Assembly: GCA_944332295.1 (NCBI GenBank)
Contig: CALVJR010000001.1
Location: 128,585 to 192,584, forward strand
Source of the DNA: an uncultured Bacilli bacterium
Lineage (GTDB): Bacteria > Bacillota_I > Bacilli_A > RF39 > UBA660
DNA: 64,000 nucleotides
Reading direction: 5' to 3'
A program made the translations under genes and the position numbers. Of this stretch, positions 1-9,647 are shown one piece after another; the stretch's first letter is position 1; every line of letters starts with the position of its first letter. Under the pieces are notes generated by a model. The model was not told where the DNA came from, did not search any database, and saw only the letters and a program-made list of their open reading frames with translations.

Positions 1-3000
1 AAGCACAAATAGAAAATATTAACTTTAATAATGTAGAAATAAAAACAACTCCATCAGAAAATCCAACCATCTTAGGATTAGTAGCAGGAAAAGTAAATGA
101 TAAAACAACAATCAAAAATATAGCAATCCAAAATGCAACAATAAATATGGAAAATACCCTTGCAAAACAAGAAAATAGAATTGGCGGGGTAATTGCTGAG
201 ACTAGTACTGATACAGTAGTAGAAAATATTTATGTAAATGCAGAAATCAAGGATGCGAATGCGAATAGTTTTGGAACCGTATTTGGAACATTAAAAGGAA
301 AAGCAAAAAGAATAATTACACAAGTAACCTATACAAACTTTTTATCTGTAAATGTAGATGAATATGCAGCAATAGAAGAAGGAGCAACGCTAGAAGAAGA
401 ATACCAATTAGTAAGTAATGGTACTTCACTTTATATTCAAAATCAACAGGAAACATCAATAGATAGTTTACTAGAAATATTGAACTTAAATATAGATAGT
501 AAGTATAACTGGGTACAAGAGGGACTAACATTAAAGATAGCAATGAAACAAATAGTAACTCTAGAACAAGAAGAAATACCAGTACAGTTTGCTTTTGGTA
601 GAAGTGCTGATATTCCACTTCATGAGTCAGGAATTACCGATACTACAGTCTATATAAATGACTTAGAAAGTGACTATAACTATTATCAAGGTCTAAATTA
701 TACCCAGTCAAATACAGGTGCCTTACCAACAGGTAATAACCAATCATTATATAGTGATAGTAACCTAGTAAAAGTATATATAAAATATAGTGGAGAAGAT
801 ATAAATGATGTTAATCTAGTTGGACATGTAAGCTTAGAAGAACAGCAATACGAATATATATACTATAAATATTATGTGGTAGAAAATAATTATGTAACTA
901 TCGAATTAATTGACAATCCATTTGCTGATCATCCCAACGATAAAGGATTCAATGGCTGGGTAACAAATTATCCAAATGCAGTAATTTCATTTGATGAAGA
1001 AACATACACAAGATATGTAACAATACCAGTAACATATACAAACGGAGTACCAGATACTATCAATATTACATTCTACAGTAGCTGGTTAGATGCTAACATT
1101 TATGAGATGACCAGAAATAATACCTGGGACGAAGCATCCAATGTCTTAAAAAGTACGGGCATGGTTCTTTTGACTGGACGTTCTATAGGCTACGAGGACA
1201 TGAGTAATTATTATGTATATGGAGGAAGTATTAGTTTTGGTAGAACATATCCAACAGGTGCCTATGATAATAGATTAAATTCAAGGGAAAATGAGTACTG
1301 CTTTAGTTTCGGAGGATGTACTTACTATTTGCGAAACGACTCTTCTGAATATGATTCTTCAAAAACTTATTATAGGTTTAATGGCAGCAGATTAGTAGAA
1401 TATACTCCACAAATGGTAGATAGCGGACCATTAGAAAATATTCCATATGGAAGTATAGCATCAGGACTATATAAAGAAGTAACGCTAAGTAGGGGAACAT
1501 CAATAGAAGGATATTATAACAGTTTAGGTGTTAAACAAACATCTGGAGCTTGTACACAAAGTAGTTGTAAATATTATGAATTAGAACAATATTATAATAG
1601 CGATGGAACAGTAAATACTGTAACCAATGGCTCTAACTACTACTATTTTGTAACAAGAGATATGAATATCGTAGTAGCAAGAACAGATATCAATACTGCT
1701 TGGTCAATTTCAAAACCATTTACCCTAACAGGAATACATAATGGTAATGACTATTCTGATAGTAGATATTATATTAATAATAATGCAATATCCATAAGTG
1801 CCGACACGAGAATAGAGTATATTACAAGCTATACCACTAGAACATTCTCTAACCGTAACGCATCGGGAAGTAGGAATGCTGCCAATATCATCTATGGCAA
1901 TTGGCATAATCTAAAAATAGGTCGAGGTATTAAAACAAGAGGTGGCAATTATGTCTTTGCCGATAGTATCATAGGTGGAGGAAATAATGCAACTGGAAGC
2001 AGAAATGATATTACAAGATATAAATTAATAATTGAGTCTGGTGCCTATAATACAACAGGTATTGTTAATGGAGGAACAACTTCTAATATAAGTGATTATG
2101 TAGGAGCACAAGCCATTTATGGAAATGATTATGATAGAATTAATAATAATAACGATAATCTAGAGGTTTACTTCAGTGCTGTAGGAAGTTGGGGAGGAAA
2201 TCTTCATAGTTCTTCAGATGCTACTGATTTAGCAATTGATTTAGTAGTAAAAAGCGGTCAATTTGGTACCTCAAAATCTGATGTTAGTACTGGTTTATAT
2301 GTAGGAGGACGTTCTTATGGAGACCATTATGCACCAAAAAGAACAATAATCGAAGGCGGATGGATTTATAATGTTAACGGAGGACCATTAGTTAGTGATG
2401 ATGTAAGCGACCAAATTGCAACATATACTTATATGAAAGGTGGACAAGTAGATTTCATCTTTGGAGGAGCAGGAACTTCAGAAACTTATGGACATAGAGT
2501 AATAGGCGTAACTGGAGGAACCGTAAACTACAGTGTATTTGGTGGAAGTAATGGATATGAAGGACGTACTGGAGATGGAACCCTATCCGGATATGGCTTT
2601 GTCTATGTTGGAGGAAATGCTACTATTGGAAATAATGATTATAACCTATCTGGTTCTGAGAATTGGGGAGTAGAAAAAGGTTCTGTTTTTGGTATCGGAA
2701 ATGGAAAGCAAAATTATGATAATATTGGTTCAAATTCAGGTTCTATTGTCATTATCGATAAAGAAGCCACTATCAATGGAAATGTTTATGGTGGAGGAAA
2801 TTATGGTTATGTAGGAATACGAAATCAAACAACTACAAACATTAAGATAAATGGCGGAACAATAAAAGGTTCTATTTATGGTGGAGGAAACAACAATGGA
2901 GCCGGAACAAATAATATTGATGCAGAAATTAATATAGAAATGACCACAGGAACAGTAGAAGGTTCTATTTATGGTGGTTCTAGAACAAAAGGAACTATCT

Positions 3001-6000
3001 ATGGAAACAGCACTATAAATATTCTAGCAGGAAACATCGCAACAGATATCTATGGTGGAGGCGAAGGAGGTTATACTAGCTCAAGGTCTCCAGGAACTTT
3101 TGTAAGAGATAATATCTCAGTAACAATAGGAAATGACATATCGGGTCCAACCATCAATGGAAATGTCTATGGAGGAAGTGCCTACGGAAGTGTCAATGGA
3201 ACAAGTAACAATGGAAGTGCAAATAATAAAACCACTAATGTAACAATAAATCAAGGTGTAATTGCTAAATCTGTTTTTGGTGGTGGTAAAGGAAATGCTG
3301 AGTACACACCAAAAGTATATGGAAATATTACAGTAACAATTAACAATGGTAGTATCGGAAACGTATTTGGAGGAAATGATGCTGCCGGAAGCCCTAGCAA
3401 TAATGATGTTGTCTACTTAAATGGTGGAGTAATAGAAAATGCTTATGGTGGAGGAAATCAAACTGGTCAAACCATAACCAATATTTATCTACAAGGTTCA
3501 CAAGTAACAAAACTATTTGGAGGTTCGAATCAGTCTGGTACTGTAAATACAGCTAATGTATATGTATCCGCTGGAACATCAGAATATGTCTATGGTGGTA
3601 ACAACAGTGGTGGAACAACAAGAGAAGCCAATGTAACAATTACGGGAGGAACAGTAACAAAAGAAGTCTATGGTGGAGGAAGCAAAGCTGATACGGATGA
3701 GACTCATCTATACTTAGGAAATGCCACCTTAAATGATGTTTATGGTGGAGGAGAGTCAGCAAGTGCTACGACAACAGAAGCAACCATTGAAGGAGCAACG
3801 ATAACAAACTACTATGGAGGATCTAATAAATCTGGAACTGTGGATACAACAACGACAACTATGAACTCTGGAAATGTTGGTAATATGTACGGTGGAAATA
3901 ATGTTGGAGGAACATCAAACACAGCAAATATCACCATAGAAAATGGTACTATAGGTACAATTTATGGTGGTGGAAATCAAGTAGCCTCATCATTTGCCAA
4001 TATTAACATTAATAATGGTAATATCACTAACATCTTTGGTGGTGGAAATGAAGCCGGACTAAATACATCAACCATTAATGTTGCTGCTGGAGCAATTGGA
4101 AATATTTATGGAGGGTCTAACCAATCTGGTAACATTACCCAAACAACGATTACAACAGAAAATAACCAAAATATTACAATTAATAATATTTTTGGTGGAA
4201 ATAACATGGGAGGACTAACATCAAATGCTAACCTAGATATTGGTGGAGGAGTAATCGGAAATATTTATGGTGGAGGAAATGAAGCAGAAGTAGAAACTCC
4301 AATCGTAGATATAGAAAACGCAACCGTAACCAATGTCTTTGGTGGAGGAAACAAAGCTAGAATCACTGGAGATACTAATGTTTCTATTACAAATAGTAAT
4401 ATTCTAACCAATGTTTACGGTGGAGGAAACGAAGGAGAAGTAGATGGAAATACTGAAGTACTATTAAATGGCAGTACCATTTTAGGAAGTGCCTATGCTG
4501 GAGGAAACGGAAGAACAGCCATTGTTAATAGAAATACAACAATCACAGTAGAAAATAATACCGTGGTAGGATCTGATAGTTCTAAAGCACCACATAGTGG
4601 ATGTGTTTTTGGAAGTGGTAATGCCGCAGCAACAGGTACAGAAGCTCAAAATAATTCTCTAGCAACCGTAAATATTGTTGGAGCAAAAATATATGGAAAC
4701 GTGTATGGAGGAGCAAATACTTCTGTTGTTTACGGAAAAACAGATACCAATATCGGAACAAATGCTGTAAATATTGAGGGACTAATAGAAACCTCTATCG
4801 ATATTGGAGGAACCGTCTTTGGTGGAGGAGAAGCAAATGCCGCAGGAGACGAAGATTACGACTTCTCATTCATCTCCGTAACAGGAGCAATCGATATTGA
4901 TATTGATGGAAAAAATTATTTAAATAATAATCATAACTTTATCATTTCAGGTTCAATATTTGGTTCTGGAAACGCATCATCTTCTAGTGGAACTAGTGAA
5001 ATCTATATAGCAAACCTAGGAACTAGAGAAAATCCTAGTAAAAATATCTCTATTCAAAGAGCAAACACAGTAATACTTGATAATACGACAATGGAATTAG
5101 AAGGAACAACCGATAGAACCAATGAATATTCAGATATCGAATATTCACTAAACCGAATTGATGAATTAACAATAAAAAATAATACTATGTTATTATTACA
5201 AAGAAATGCCAACCTTCTACAAAAATTCAGAAGTACTGTAGATGTAGATGGAAAAGAAGAAAAAGCCACAGTAATTATTGATGATGATACAAAAACAGTA
5301 ACTAAAAATGTAGATAATCGTCTATATTTATTAGCGAATAGAAACTTAAATATCACGACCAATGAAGCTGCTACTGCCTATGGAGAGGTGTATGGTATGA
5401 CTTTCTTTGGAATGTATCAAAGATATGGTAATGGTTCTTTCTCTTACGGATTATATGAAGATTCAGTAAACTATGGAGATAGTGGTGATGCCGGGGATAT
5501 CATCGTAGGAGGATCTTATGTATTAGGACTTCATAGCTTAAATCATGATATCACCGTAGATGGATTCTACAGCAACTTTATTGATGATGCTTATACTGAA
5601 ATATCAACGGCATATATTAATCCAACACCACCAGATTCTAACTATTATATGTGGACAATCGGTATTTCAGCAATCAACTATTCATTTGCTATGACAGCAT
5701 CAAAATATTCATCTCTTGGTACCTATGAATTATCAATGAGGGAATTCGCCAAAGGAGACACAACATTTGAAGTAATAGGATTTAATTCAGAAGGACTAAC
5801 ATCCGGAGTAGAATTAGTAGATTCTAATGAAGTGCCTAAAGTCGCTGATACCGAAGAAGATGCCAATAGTATTTTAGGTCTTTCAATGAAGAGTGAAACT
5901 AGTGAGTGGACATCTTACGGTACAACAAAATTATTAAGTGAAAACAACGGTACATATACAGGAGACGAAATATATAAAACGGATAGTCAACCTCTAGCAC

Positions 6001-7628
6001 CATCACTCATGTTTTATCTATACCATGCTAAAAATATTACTCTAAATCAAGAATTAGGTACAGTTGTTGTAACATTACAAGCAAAAACACCAATTAATGA
6101 AATAGAGTATGACGTTCAATTAATTACAATAACGATTGACTTAGTAGCAAGAAACTATGATGATGGTAATTCATACGATGCCAGTATTACTTATGACAAA
6201 AAATATGAAATGCCAGCAGCAACTACAGTAAATATTACAAATCAAAGTCAGTTTACTGCATACTTCGACCTATTTGCATGGAGTGATACATTTGAAGATT
6301 TCTATGGACGAGGAAACACATATTACCATGCACTAGTAACTGACTATGCATTACCAGTAGGTACTCAGATTACAATGTTAGATTATAGTAAAGAAGGAGA
6401 TCCGAAATATTACTATTATACAATTGATGAAGCAGAATATAATAGAGCCCTACAGCAATTAGAAACAGATAATGAAATTACCTATCGTCTAAGTAATTTT
6501 ATAAAAATGGGTAGTACAAGTGAGAATAATACCTATGACGATAAATTTGCCAATAAATCATACTATGATGAAGAGAAAAAACGTACCATGGAAGAGTTCT
6601 TGTTTATCTTTGATTTTAAAAACACGAACATAACAGGTAATGAATTAAATAAATATATGCGTTTTGAACTACGTAATCAAGAAGATAGAACGGTAATTAC
6701 AGTACTAGGTATTAGACAAAACTTAATGTACTTTAACTTATATGAAAGTAGTAATATGGTTTTAAATCAAGAAGTAACTCCAGACAATAATTACATCTAT
6801 CCAGGTACTGCTAGACATATTGCATATTCAACAGCAATTACTTATGATCAGACTGGAAATCGTGAGTCGATTATTAATACAAATTATGAATCAACAAGCA
6901 TGGGCTTGAATGTTACTTTATATGATCAATCGGGAACGCAAATCAGTTCTAGTTTATTAACAGGAACATCGATTCGTATGGATGGAGTAGAATACTTTGC
7001 AGATAGTGAAGGAGTCTTCAGAATAAAACTAGCTGGCAAGGTCTCAAACTTAAATAAAGATTTATATTTCTTAACAGATGAAAGCCTACCTGCAGGAAAT
7101 TATAAAATGGTATTCACTTTATTTGCATCTTCAGATGGTCTACACAACTCAGGTAATTTACAATATGTAGAAAAAACATTAGATGTAACAGTAGTACCAT
7201 CAGACAATGCGATTAAAGTAACTGGTGTAGACGAGCAGAAGGTAATCAATGGAATAACAAGATTAAATGAGCAAGATAGAAGCGACGCAACCTATAGAAT
7301 TACAACTACTCAAAATCTAACTAGTCCAAACCTACGTGTTGCATTATATAAGAGAAATATCGATAACAAAGATACCACTGCATATACAGAAGTAAGTATG
7401 GATGAAGTATTTGTACATACATTAACAACACCAATTGATAATGGCCTAACACCAGGTACACCAAACGAGTTAATGGTAGGAAATACAGTAGGACCACAAA
7501 CAGAGGTAACCATGAGTTATGCAGAAACTTTAACTAGTGGAACTTATCGTATCGTATTTAGATTATATGACCAAAATCAGTTAATAGATGAGGACCATGA
7601 ATACATAATTATCAAAAAATTAGAATGA
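1..7628 (+). CDS. Giant repeat-rich surface protein, 5' partial
   Basis: The frame is open from base 3, so the gene begins outside the window; the first in-window ATG (147) is not the start. About 2,540 residues are visible. The N-terminal part has a GLUG-like stretch (GLVAGKVNDKTTIKNI). The middle holds roughly 32 units ending in motifs such as VYGGGN, IFGGGN and IYGGSN, with Thr/Ile/Asn-rich strands between them, typical of a right-handed beta-solenoid. The last ~600 residues lack the motif and look like beta-sandwich domains. No LPXTG-like anchor or C-terminal membrane segment is seen. A terminator follows directly. Adhesin or matrix protein is inferred from composition and from the SipW/TasA-like genes downstream; no ligand or enzymatic role is visible. 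Confidence 0.85.
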   Translation, partial: AQIENINFNNVEIKTTPSENPTILGLVAGKVNDKTTIKNIAIQNATINMENTLAKQENRIGGVIAETSTDTVVENIYVNAEIKDANANSFGTVFGTLKGKAKRIITQVTYTNFLSVNVDEYAAIEEGATLEEEYQLVSNGTSLYIQNQQETSIDSLLEILNLNIDSKYNWVQEGLTLKIAMKQIVTLEQEEIPVQFAFGRSADIPLHESGITDTTVYINDLESDYNYYQGLNYTQSNTGALPTGNNQSLYSDSNLVKVYIKYSGEDINDVNLVGHVSLEEQQYEYIYYKYYVVENNYVTIELIDNPFADHPNDKGFNGWVTNYPNAVISFDEETYTRYVTIPVTYTNGVPDTINITFYSSWLDANIYEMTRNNTWDEASNVLKSTGMVLLTGRSIGYEDMSNYYVYGGSISFGRTYPTGAYDNRLNSRENEYCFSFGGCTYYLRNDSSEYDSSKTYYRFNGSRLVEYTPQMVDSGPLENIPYGSIASGLYKEVTLSRGTSIEGYYNSLGVKQTSGACTQSSCKYYELEQYYNSDGTVNTVTNGSNYYYFVTRDMNIVVARTDINTAWSISKPFTLTGIHNGNDYSDSRYYINNNAISISADTRIEYITSYTTRTFSNRNASGSRNAANIIYGNWHNLKIGRGIKTRGGNYVFADSIIGGGNNATGSRNDITRYKLIIESGAYNTTGIVNGGTTSNISDYVGAQAIYGNDYDRINNNNDNLEVYFSAVGSWGGNLHSSSDATDLAIDLVVKSGQFGTSKSDVSTGLYVGGRSYGDHYAPKRTIIEGGWIYNVNGGPLVSDDVSDQIATYTYMKGGQVDFIFGGAGTSETYGHRVIGVTGGTVNYSVFGGSNGYEGRTGDGTLSGYGFVYVGGNATIGNNDYNLSGSENWGVEKGSVFGIGNGKQNYDNIGSNSGSIVIIDKEATINGNVYGGGNYGYVGIRNQTTTNIKINGGTIKGSIYGGGNNNGAGTNNIDAEINIEMTTGTVEGSIYGGSRTKGTIYGNSTINILAGNIATDIYGGGEGGYTSSRSPGTFVRDNISVTIGNDISGPTINGNVYGGSAYGSVNGTSNNGSANNKTTNVTINQGVIAKSVFGGGKGNAEYTPKVYGNITVTINNGSIGNVFGGNDAAGSPSNNDVVYLNGGVIENAYGGGNQTGQTITNIYLQGSQVTKLFGGSNQSGTVNTANVYVSAGTSEYVYGGNNSGGTTREANVTITGGTVTKEVYGGGSKADTDETHLYLGNATLNDVYGGGESASATTTEATIEGATITNYYGGSNKSGTVDTTTTTMNSGNVGNMYGGNNVGGTSNTANITIENGTIGTIYGGGNQVASSFANININNGNITNIFGGGNEAGLNTSTINVAAGAIGNIYGGSNQSGNITQTTITTENNQNITINNIFGGNNMGGLTSNANLDIGGGVIGNIYGGGNEAEVETPIVDIENATVTNVFGGGNKARITGDTNVSITNSNILTNVYGGGNEGEVDGNTEVLLNGSTILGSAYAGGNGRTAIVNRNTTITVENNTVVGSDSSKAPHSGCVFGSGNAAATGTEAQNNSLATVNIVGAKIYGNVYGGANTSVVYGKTDTNIGTNAVNIEGLIETSIDIGGTVFGGGEANAAGDEDYDFSFISVTGAIDIDIDGKNYLNNNHNFIISGSIFGSGNASSSSGTSEIYIANLGTRENPSKNISIQRANTVILDNTTMELEGTTDRTNEYSDIEYSLNRIDELTIKNNTMLLLQRNANLLQKFRSTVDVDGKEEKATVIIDDDTKTVTKNVDNRLYLLANRNLNITTNEAATAYGEVYGMTFFGMYQRYGNGSFSYGLYEDSVNYGDSGDAGDIIVGGSYVLGLHSLNHDITVDGFYSNFIDDAYTEISTAYINPTPPDSNYYMWTIGISAINYSFAMTASKYSSLGTYELSMREFAKGDTTFEVIGFNSEGLTSGVELVDSNEVPKVADTEEDANSILGLSMKSETSEWTSYGTTKLLSENNGTYTGDEIYKTDSQPLAPSLMFYLYHAKNITLNQELGTVVVTLQAKTPINEIEYDVQLITITIDLVARNYDDGNSYDASITYDKKYEMPAATTVNITNQSQFTAYFDLFAWSDTFEDFYGRGNTYYHALVTDYALPVGTQITMLDYSKEGDPKYYYYTIDEAEYNRALQQLETDNEITYRLSNFIKMGSTSENNTYDDKFANKSYYDEEKKRTMEEFLFIFDFKNTNITGNELNKYMRFELRNQEDRTVITVLGIRQNLMYFNLYESSNMVLNQEVTPDNNYIYPGTARHIAYSTAITYDQTGNRESIINTNYESTSMGLNVTLYDQSGTQISSSLLTGTSIRMDGVEYFADSEGVFRIKLAGKVSNLNKDLYFLTDESLPAGNYKMVFTLFASSDGLHNSGNLQYVEKTLDVTVVPSDNAIKVTGVDEQKVINGITRLNEQDRSDATYRITTTQNLTSPNLRVALYKRNIDNKDTTAYTEVSMDEVFVHTLTTPIDNGLTPGTPNELMVGNTVGPQTEVTMSYAETLTSGTYRIVFRLYDQNQLIDEDHEYIIIKKLE
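1970..4980 (+). repeat. Tandem degenerate YGGGN-type coding repeats
   Basis: About 32 copies of a unit of roughly 20-45 codons lie inside the giant gene. Each unit ends in a [IVAMLY]-[YF]-G-G-[GSN]-[NSEK] motif, often coded by variants of tatggtggaggaaat, preceded by a strand of the type TxVxIxxGTIxxN. Unit length varies, so these are diverged repeats rather than recent exact duplications. Confidence 0.85.
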
Positions 7629-7633
7629 AAATC

Positions 7634-7662
7634 AAAAGGAACTACCAGGTAGTTCCTTTTAT
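7634..7662 (+). terminator. Rho-independent terminator after the giant gene
   Basis: A perfect 13-bp stem (aaaaggaactacc / ggtagttcctttt) with a one-base loop lies just after the stop codon. It separates the giant gene from the next one. Confidence 0.9.
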
Positions 7663-7688
7663 TATAGAAGAATCCCTTCTGTTATACC

Positions 7689-7717
7689 TTGAAAAAAGAA
7701 AATAAATATGATAATCT
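7689..7717 (+). promoter_or_regulatory. Candidate promoter for the Ser-less SipW-like gene
   Basis: TTGAAA, 17 bases, then TAATCT, about 35 bases before the coding start at 7751. Placement after a terminator supports it; the -10 match is moderate. Confidence 0.45.
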
Positions 7718-7750
7718 AATATAGAGTAGAAAATAGAAGCGGGTGAACAG

Positions 7751-8335
7751 ATGAAAAAATTCTTAAAAGGATGCTGGGGAGTATTACAAGTAATTATTAT
7801 TGTATATGTAATTTGTATTACAGTATGTCTATTATGTAAAAATAAATACGGGTTTACACAAATAGGTGATATGACACTAATTACAATCAATGAAGAACTA
7901 CAACAATACTTACCAGAAACAAAAGAAAAAGACTTATTATTAGTAAAAGAAACAAAAAATGATATGAATGTTGGAGATAAGATTTATTATTATGCAACAG
8001 CAAATAATGAATATATTATAAAAACAGCACACATCAAAGAAAAGATAACATCAGATGAAAATATGTCTTTATATAAATTAGATGATGAAGCTGGATCAAC
8101 TATCGCAACAACAAGAGTCATCGGAAAGTATTCTACAATATATAATAATATTGGAGGAATATTAGATATCTTAGAGTCAAGATTAGGATTCTTATTACTA
8201 GTTATTTTACCTATTCTTTTAATCTTTATGTATCAAATATATGCTTTGATTATAGTGATTAAATACGGAGAAGAAGAAGCAGAAGAAGAATTAAAACAAA
8301 AAAAGCAAAAAGAAAAAGAAATAGAGTTACTATAA
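7751..8335 (+). CDS. SipW-like signal peptidase homologue lacking catalytic Ser
   Basis: 194 residues with the layout of archaeal/ER-type signal peptidase I: an N-terminal membrane segment (about 9-30), an extracytoplasmic domain, a C-terminal membrane segment (about 143-172) and a charged cytoplasmic tail. The order of blocks (DLLLVKE, NVGDKIYYY, TAHIKEK, RVIGKY) parallels the intact SipW at 14383-14973. Where that enzyme has TGSMIP, this protein reads TINEEL, with Asn in place of the catalytic Ser; a His (TAHIKE) remains. It is therefore probably not a peptidase and may be a chaperone or scaffold for neighbouring TasA-like exports (inferred). Ribosome site: gggtgaacag before ATG. A second Ser-less copy is at 23274-23795. 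Confidence 0.6.
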   Translation: MKKFLKGCWGVLQVIIIVYVICITVCLLCKNKYGFTQIGDMTLITINEELQQYLPETKEKDLLLVKETKNDMNVGDKIYYYATANNEYIIKTAHIKEKITSDENMSLYKLDDEAGSTIATTRVIGKYSTIYNNIGGILDILESRLGFLLLVILPILLIFMYQIYALIIVIKYGEEEAEEELKQKKQKEKEIELL

Positions 8336-8358
8336 AGATTAAGCAATTAATCTTTTTC
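8335..8358 (+). terminator. Rho-independent terminator
   Basis: aagattaa / ttaatctt stem with a four-base loop followed by a T-rich run, directly after the stop codon of the SipW-like gene. Confidence 0.75.
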
Positions 8359-8378
8359 TTTTTGTAAACAAAAGGTTG

Positions 8379-8387
8379 TGTTATAAT
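8379..8387 (+). promoter_or_regulatory. Extended -10 promoter for the TasA-like operon
   Basis: TGTTATAAT is an extended -10 element about 22 bases before the start codon, after a terminator. No good -35 is visible at the usual distance. Confidence 0.6.
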
Positions 8388-8409
8388 ATCATTAGAAAGG
8401 TAGAATAAG

Positions 8410-8988
8410 ATGAAAATAGTAAAAAAACATAAAATGATAGCTTTAGTAATAGTAATATTAATCTGTCTTTTATATCTAAAAGGTAATAGTACTTATACAT
8501 CTTATGAATCAGAAGTAACAGGAAATGTAGAAAGTGATATTGCAGACTGGAAAATCAAAGTAAATGATACCTTGATTACGACGGAAAATGAACAAGTAAT
8601 TAATATTGATTCTATAAGTTGGGAAACCAATCATACAAGAGATGGAAAAGCATCTCCTGGTGCATCAGGAACCATAGAGATAACGATAGACCCTACCTCA
8701 ACAGGAGTAGCTTTTAACTATGAATTAACAGTAATTGACCAAACGGTAGATCCTACAAAAATATTAGTAGTAAATGAAATAGATACAGACGTAGGAAAAT
8801 TTGAAAAAATAGATAATACTTATTATGGTAGTATGTCACTTGATAATATCAAAGCAGGAAAAAAAGAAAAACTAACGATGCATGTAAAATGGGAAGACCA
8901 TGGCGAAGACACAGTGGTAGTACCAGGGGATGAACCAACAACTTCAGATTTTATCGAAATGAGTTTTAAAGTCGCACAGAAAAAATAA
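8410..8988 (+). CDS. TasA/camelysin-like membrane-anchored protein
   Basis: 192 residues: a short basic N-terminus, one hydrophobic segment (about 10-25), then a beta-rich domain opening with TSYESEVTGNVESDIADWKI. That pattern (aromatic residues, then Gly, then an A-x-W-x-I/V strand) is the signature start of the TasA/CalY (camelysin) fibre family normally processed by SipW. It also carries a DPTSTGVAFNYEL strand and a KVKWED-like strand found in its paralogue at 15733-16338. Despite the old peptidase M73 label of this family, no protease motif is visible. First gene of a three-gene run. Role as a surface or matrix fibre subunit is inferred from family and context. Confidence 0.6.
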   Translation: MKIVKKHKMIALVIVILICLLYLKGNSTYTSYESEVTGNVESDIADWKIKVNDTLITTENEQVINIDSISWETNHTRDGKASPGASGTIEITIDPTSTGVAFNYELTVIDQTVDPTKILVVNEIDTDVGKFEKIDNTYYGSMSLDNIKAGKKEKLTMHVKWEDHGEDTVVVPGDEPTTSDFIEMSFKVAQKK

Positions 8989-8999
8989 GGAGGAAAAAT

Positions 9000-9638
9000 A
9001 TGCTAAAGGAAAAGCACAAACTTAAAATATTAAATAAATTTAAAAAAGAAAATATAGCATATTTTGAAGAAAAGAAAAGATTTATAATTGTTATTTTAGT
9101 GATGTTCCTAATTATTTTTATTGCAGTAAAACTATTTCAAATAGCCTATGCCTCATATGAATCAACAGCAAAATTAAATGCAAATATTGAAAAAGCAGTT
9201 TATATATTAAAAGAAGGAGGAATGGATTTTAATATTGATTTAGATAAAATAGAACCTTCTCCAGATCCTTATATATATAAGTTTAGTATTTCAAACTTTA
9301 ATGGAAATAAGCACAGTGATGTAGATATCGAATACAGTATATCCATTACAACCACAACCAATCTACCATTAACATATGAATTATATAGAAATGAAAATTA
9401 TGATGATGAGAATGCAACCAATCTATTTAAAGATATGACAGTAAAGCAAGATGCAGATGGTGCTTGGTATAACTATTTTGAAGGAAAAGAATTATATTAT
9501 TTTCCATACGAAGAAGATCTAACAGATATATATACATTAGTAATCTATTTTAAAGAAGAAAATAAGATGACAACAGATTATGCAGATAGTCTAGAAAATA
9601 TTGAGGTAAAATTACAGTCACATCAAGTAACAGAATAG
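9000..9638 (+). CDS. Membrane-anchored TasA-like protein
   Basis: 212 residues. A charged cytoplasmic N-terminus of about 28 residues precedes one membrane segment (about 29-47) ending in AYASYES, the same aromatic/Ser junction seen in its TasA-like neighbours. The exported part is beta-rich (DIEYSISITTTTNLPLTYEL) without a recognisable enzymatic motif. The gene follows its neighbour by 11 bases behind an aaggaggaaaa ribosome site and precedes the next by 9, so the three are co-transcribed. Likely an accessory or anchor subunit of the same surface structure. Confidence 0.5.
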   Translation: MLKEKHKLKILNKFKKENIAYFEEKKRFIIVILVMFLIIFIAVKLFQIAYASYESTAKLNANIEKAVYILKEGGMDFNIDLDKIEPSPDPYIYKFSISNFNGNKHSDVDIEYSISITTTTNLPLTYELYRNENYDDENATNLFKDMTVKQDADGAWYNYFEGKELYYFPYEEDLTDIYTLVIYFKEENKMTTDYADSLENIEVKLQSHQVTE

Positions 9639-9647
9639 AGGTGTAAT

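Noticed and set aside
5054-5362. Minus-strand reading frames within the giant gene (also 316-618, 1725-1907, 7310-7513)
   Set aside because: They lie opposite a clearly coding frame, have no ribosome sites and mirror its repetitive composition.
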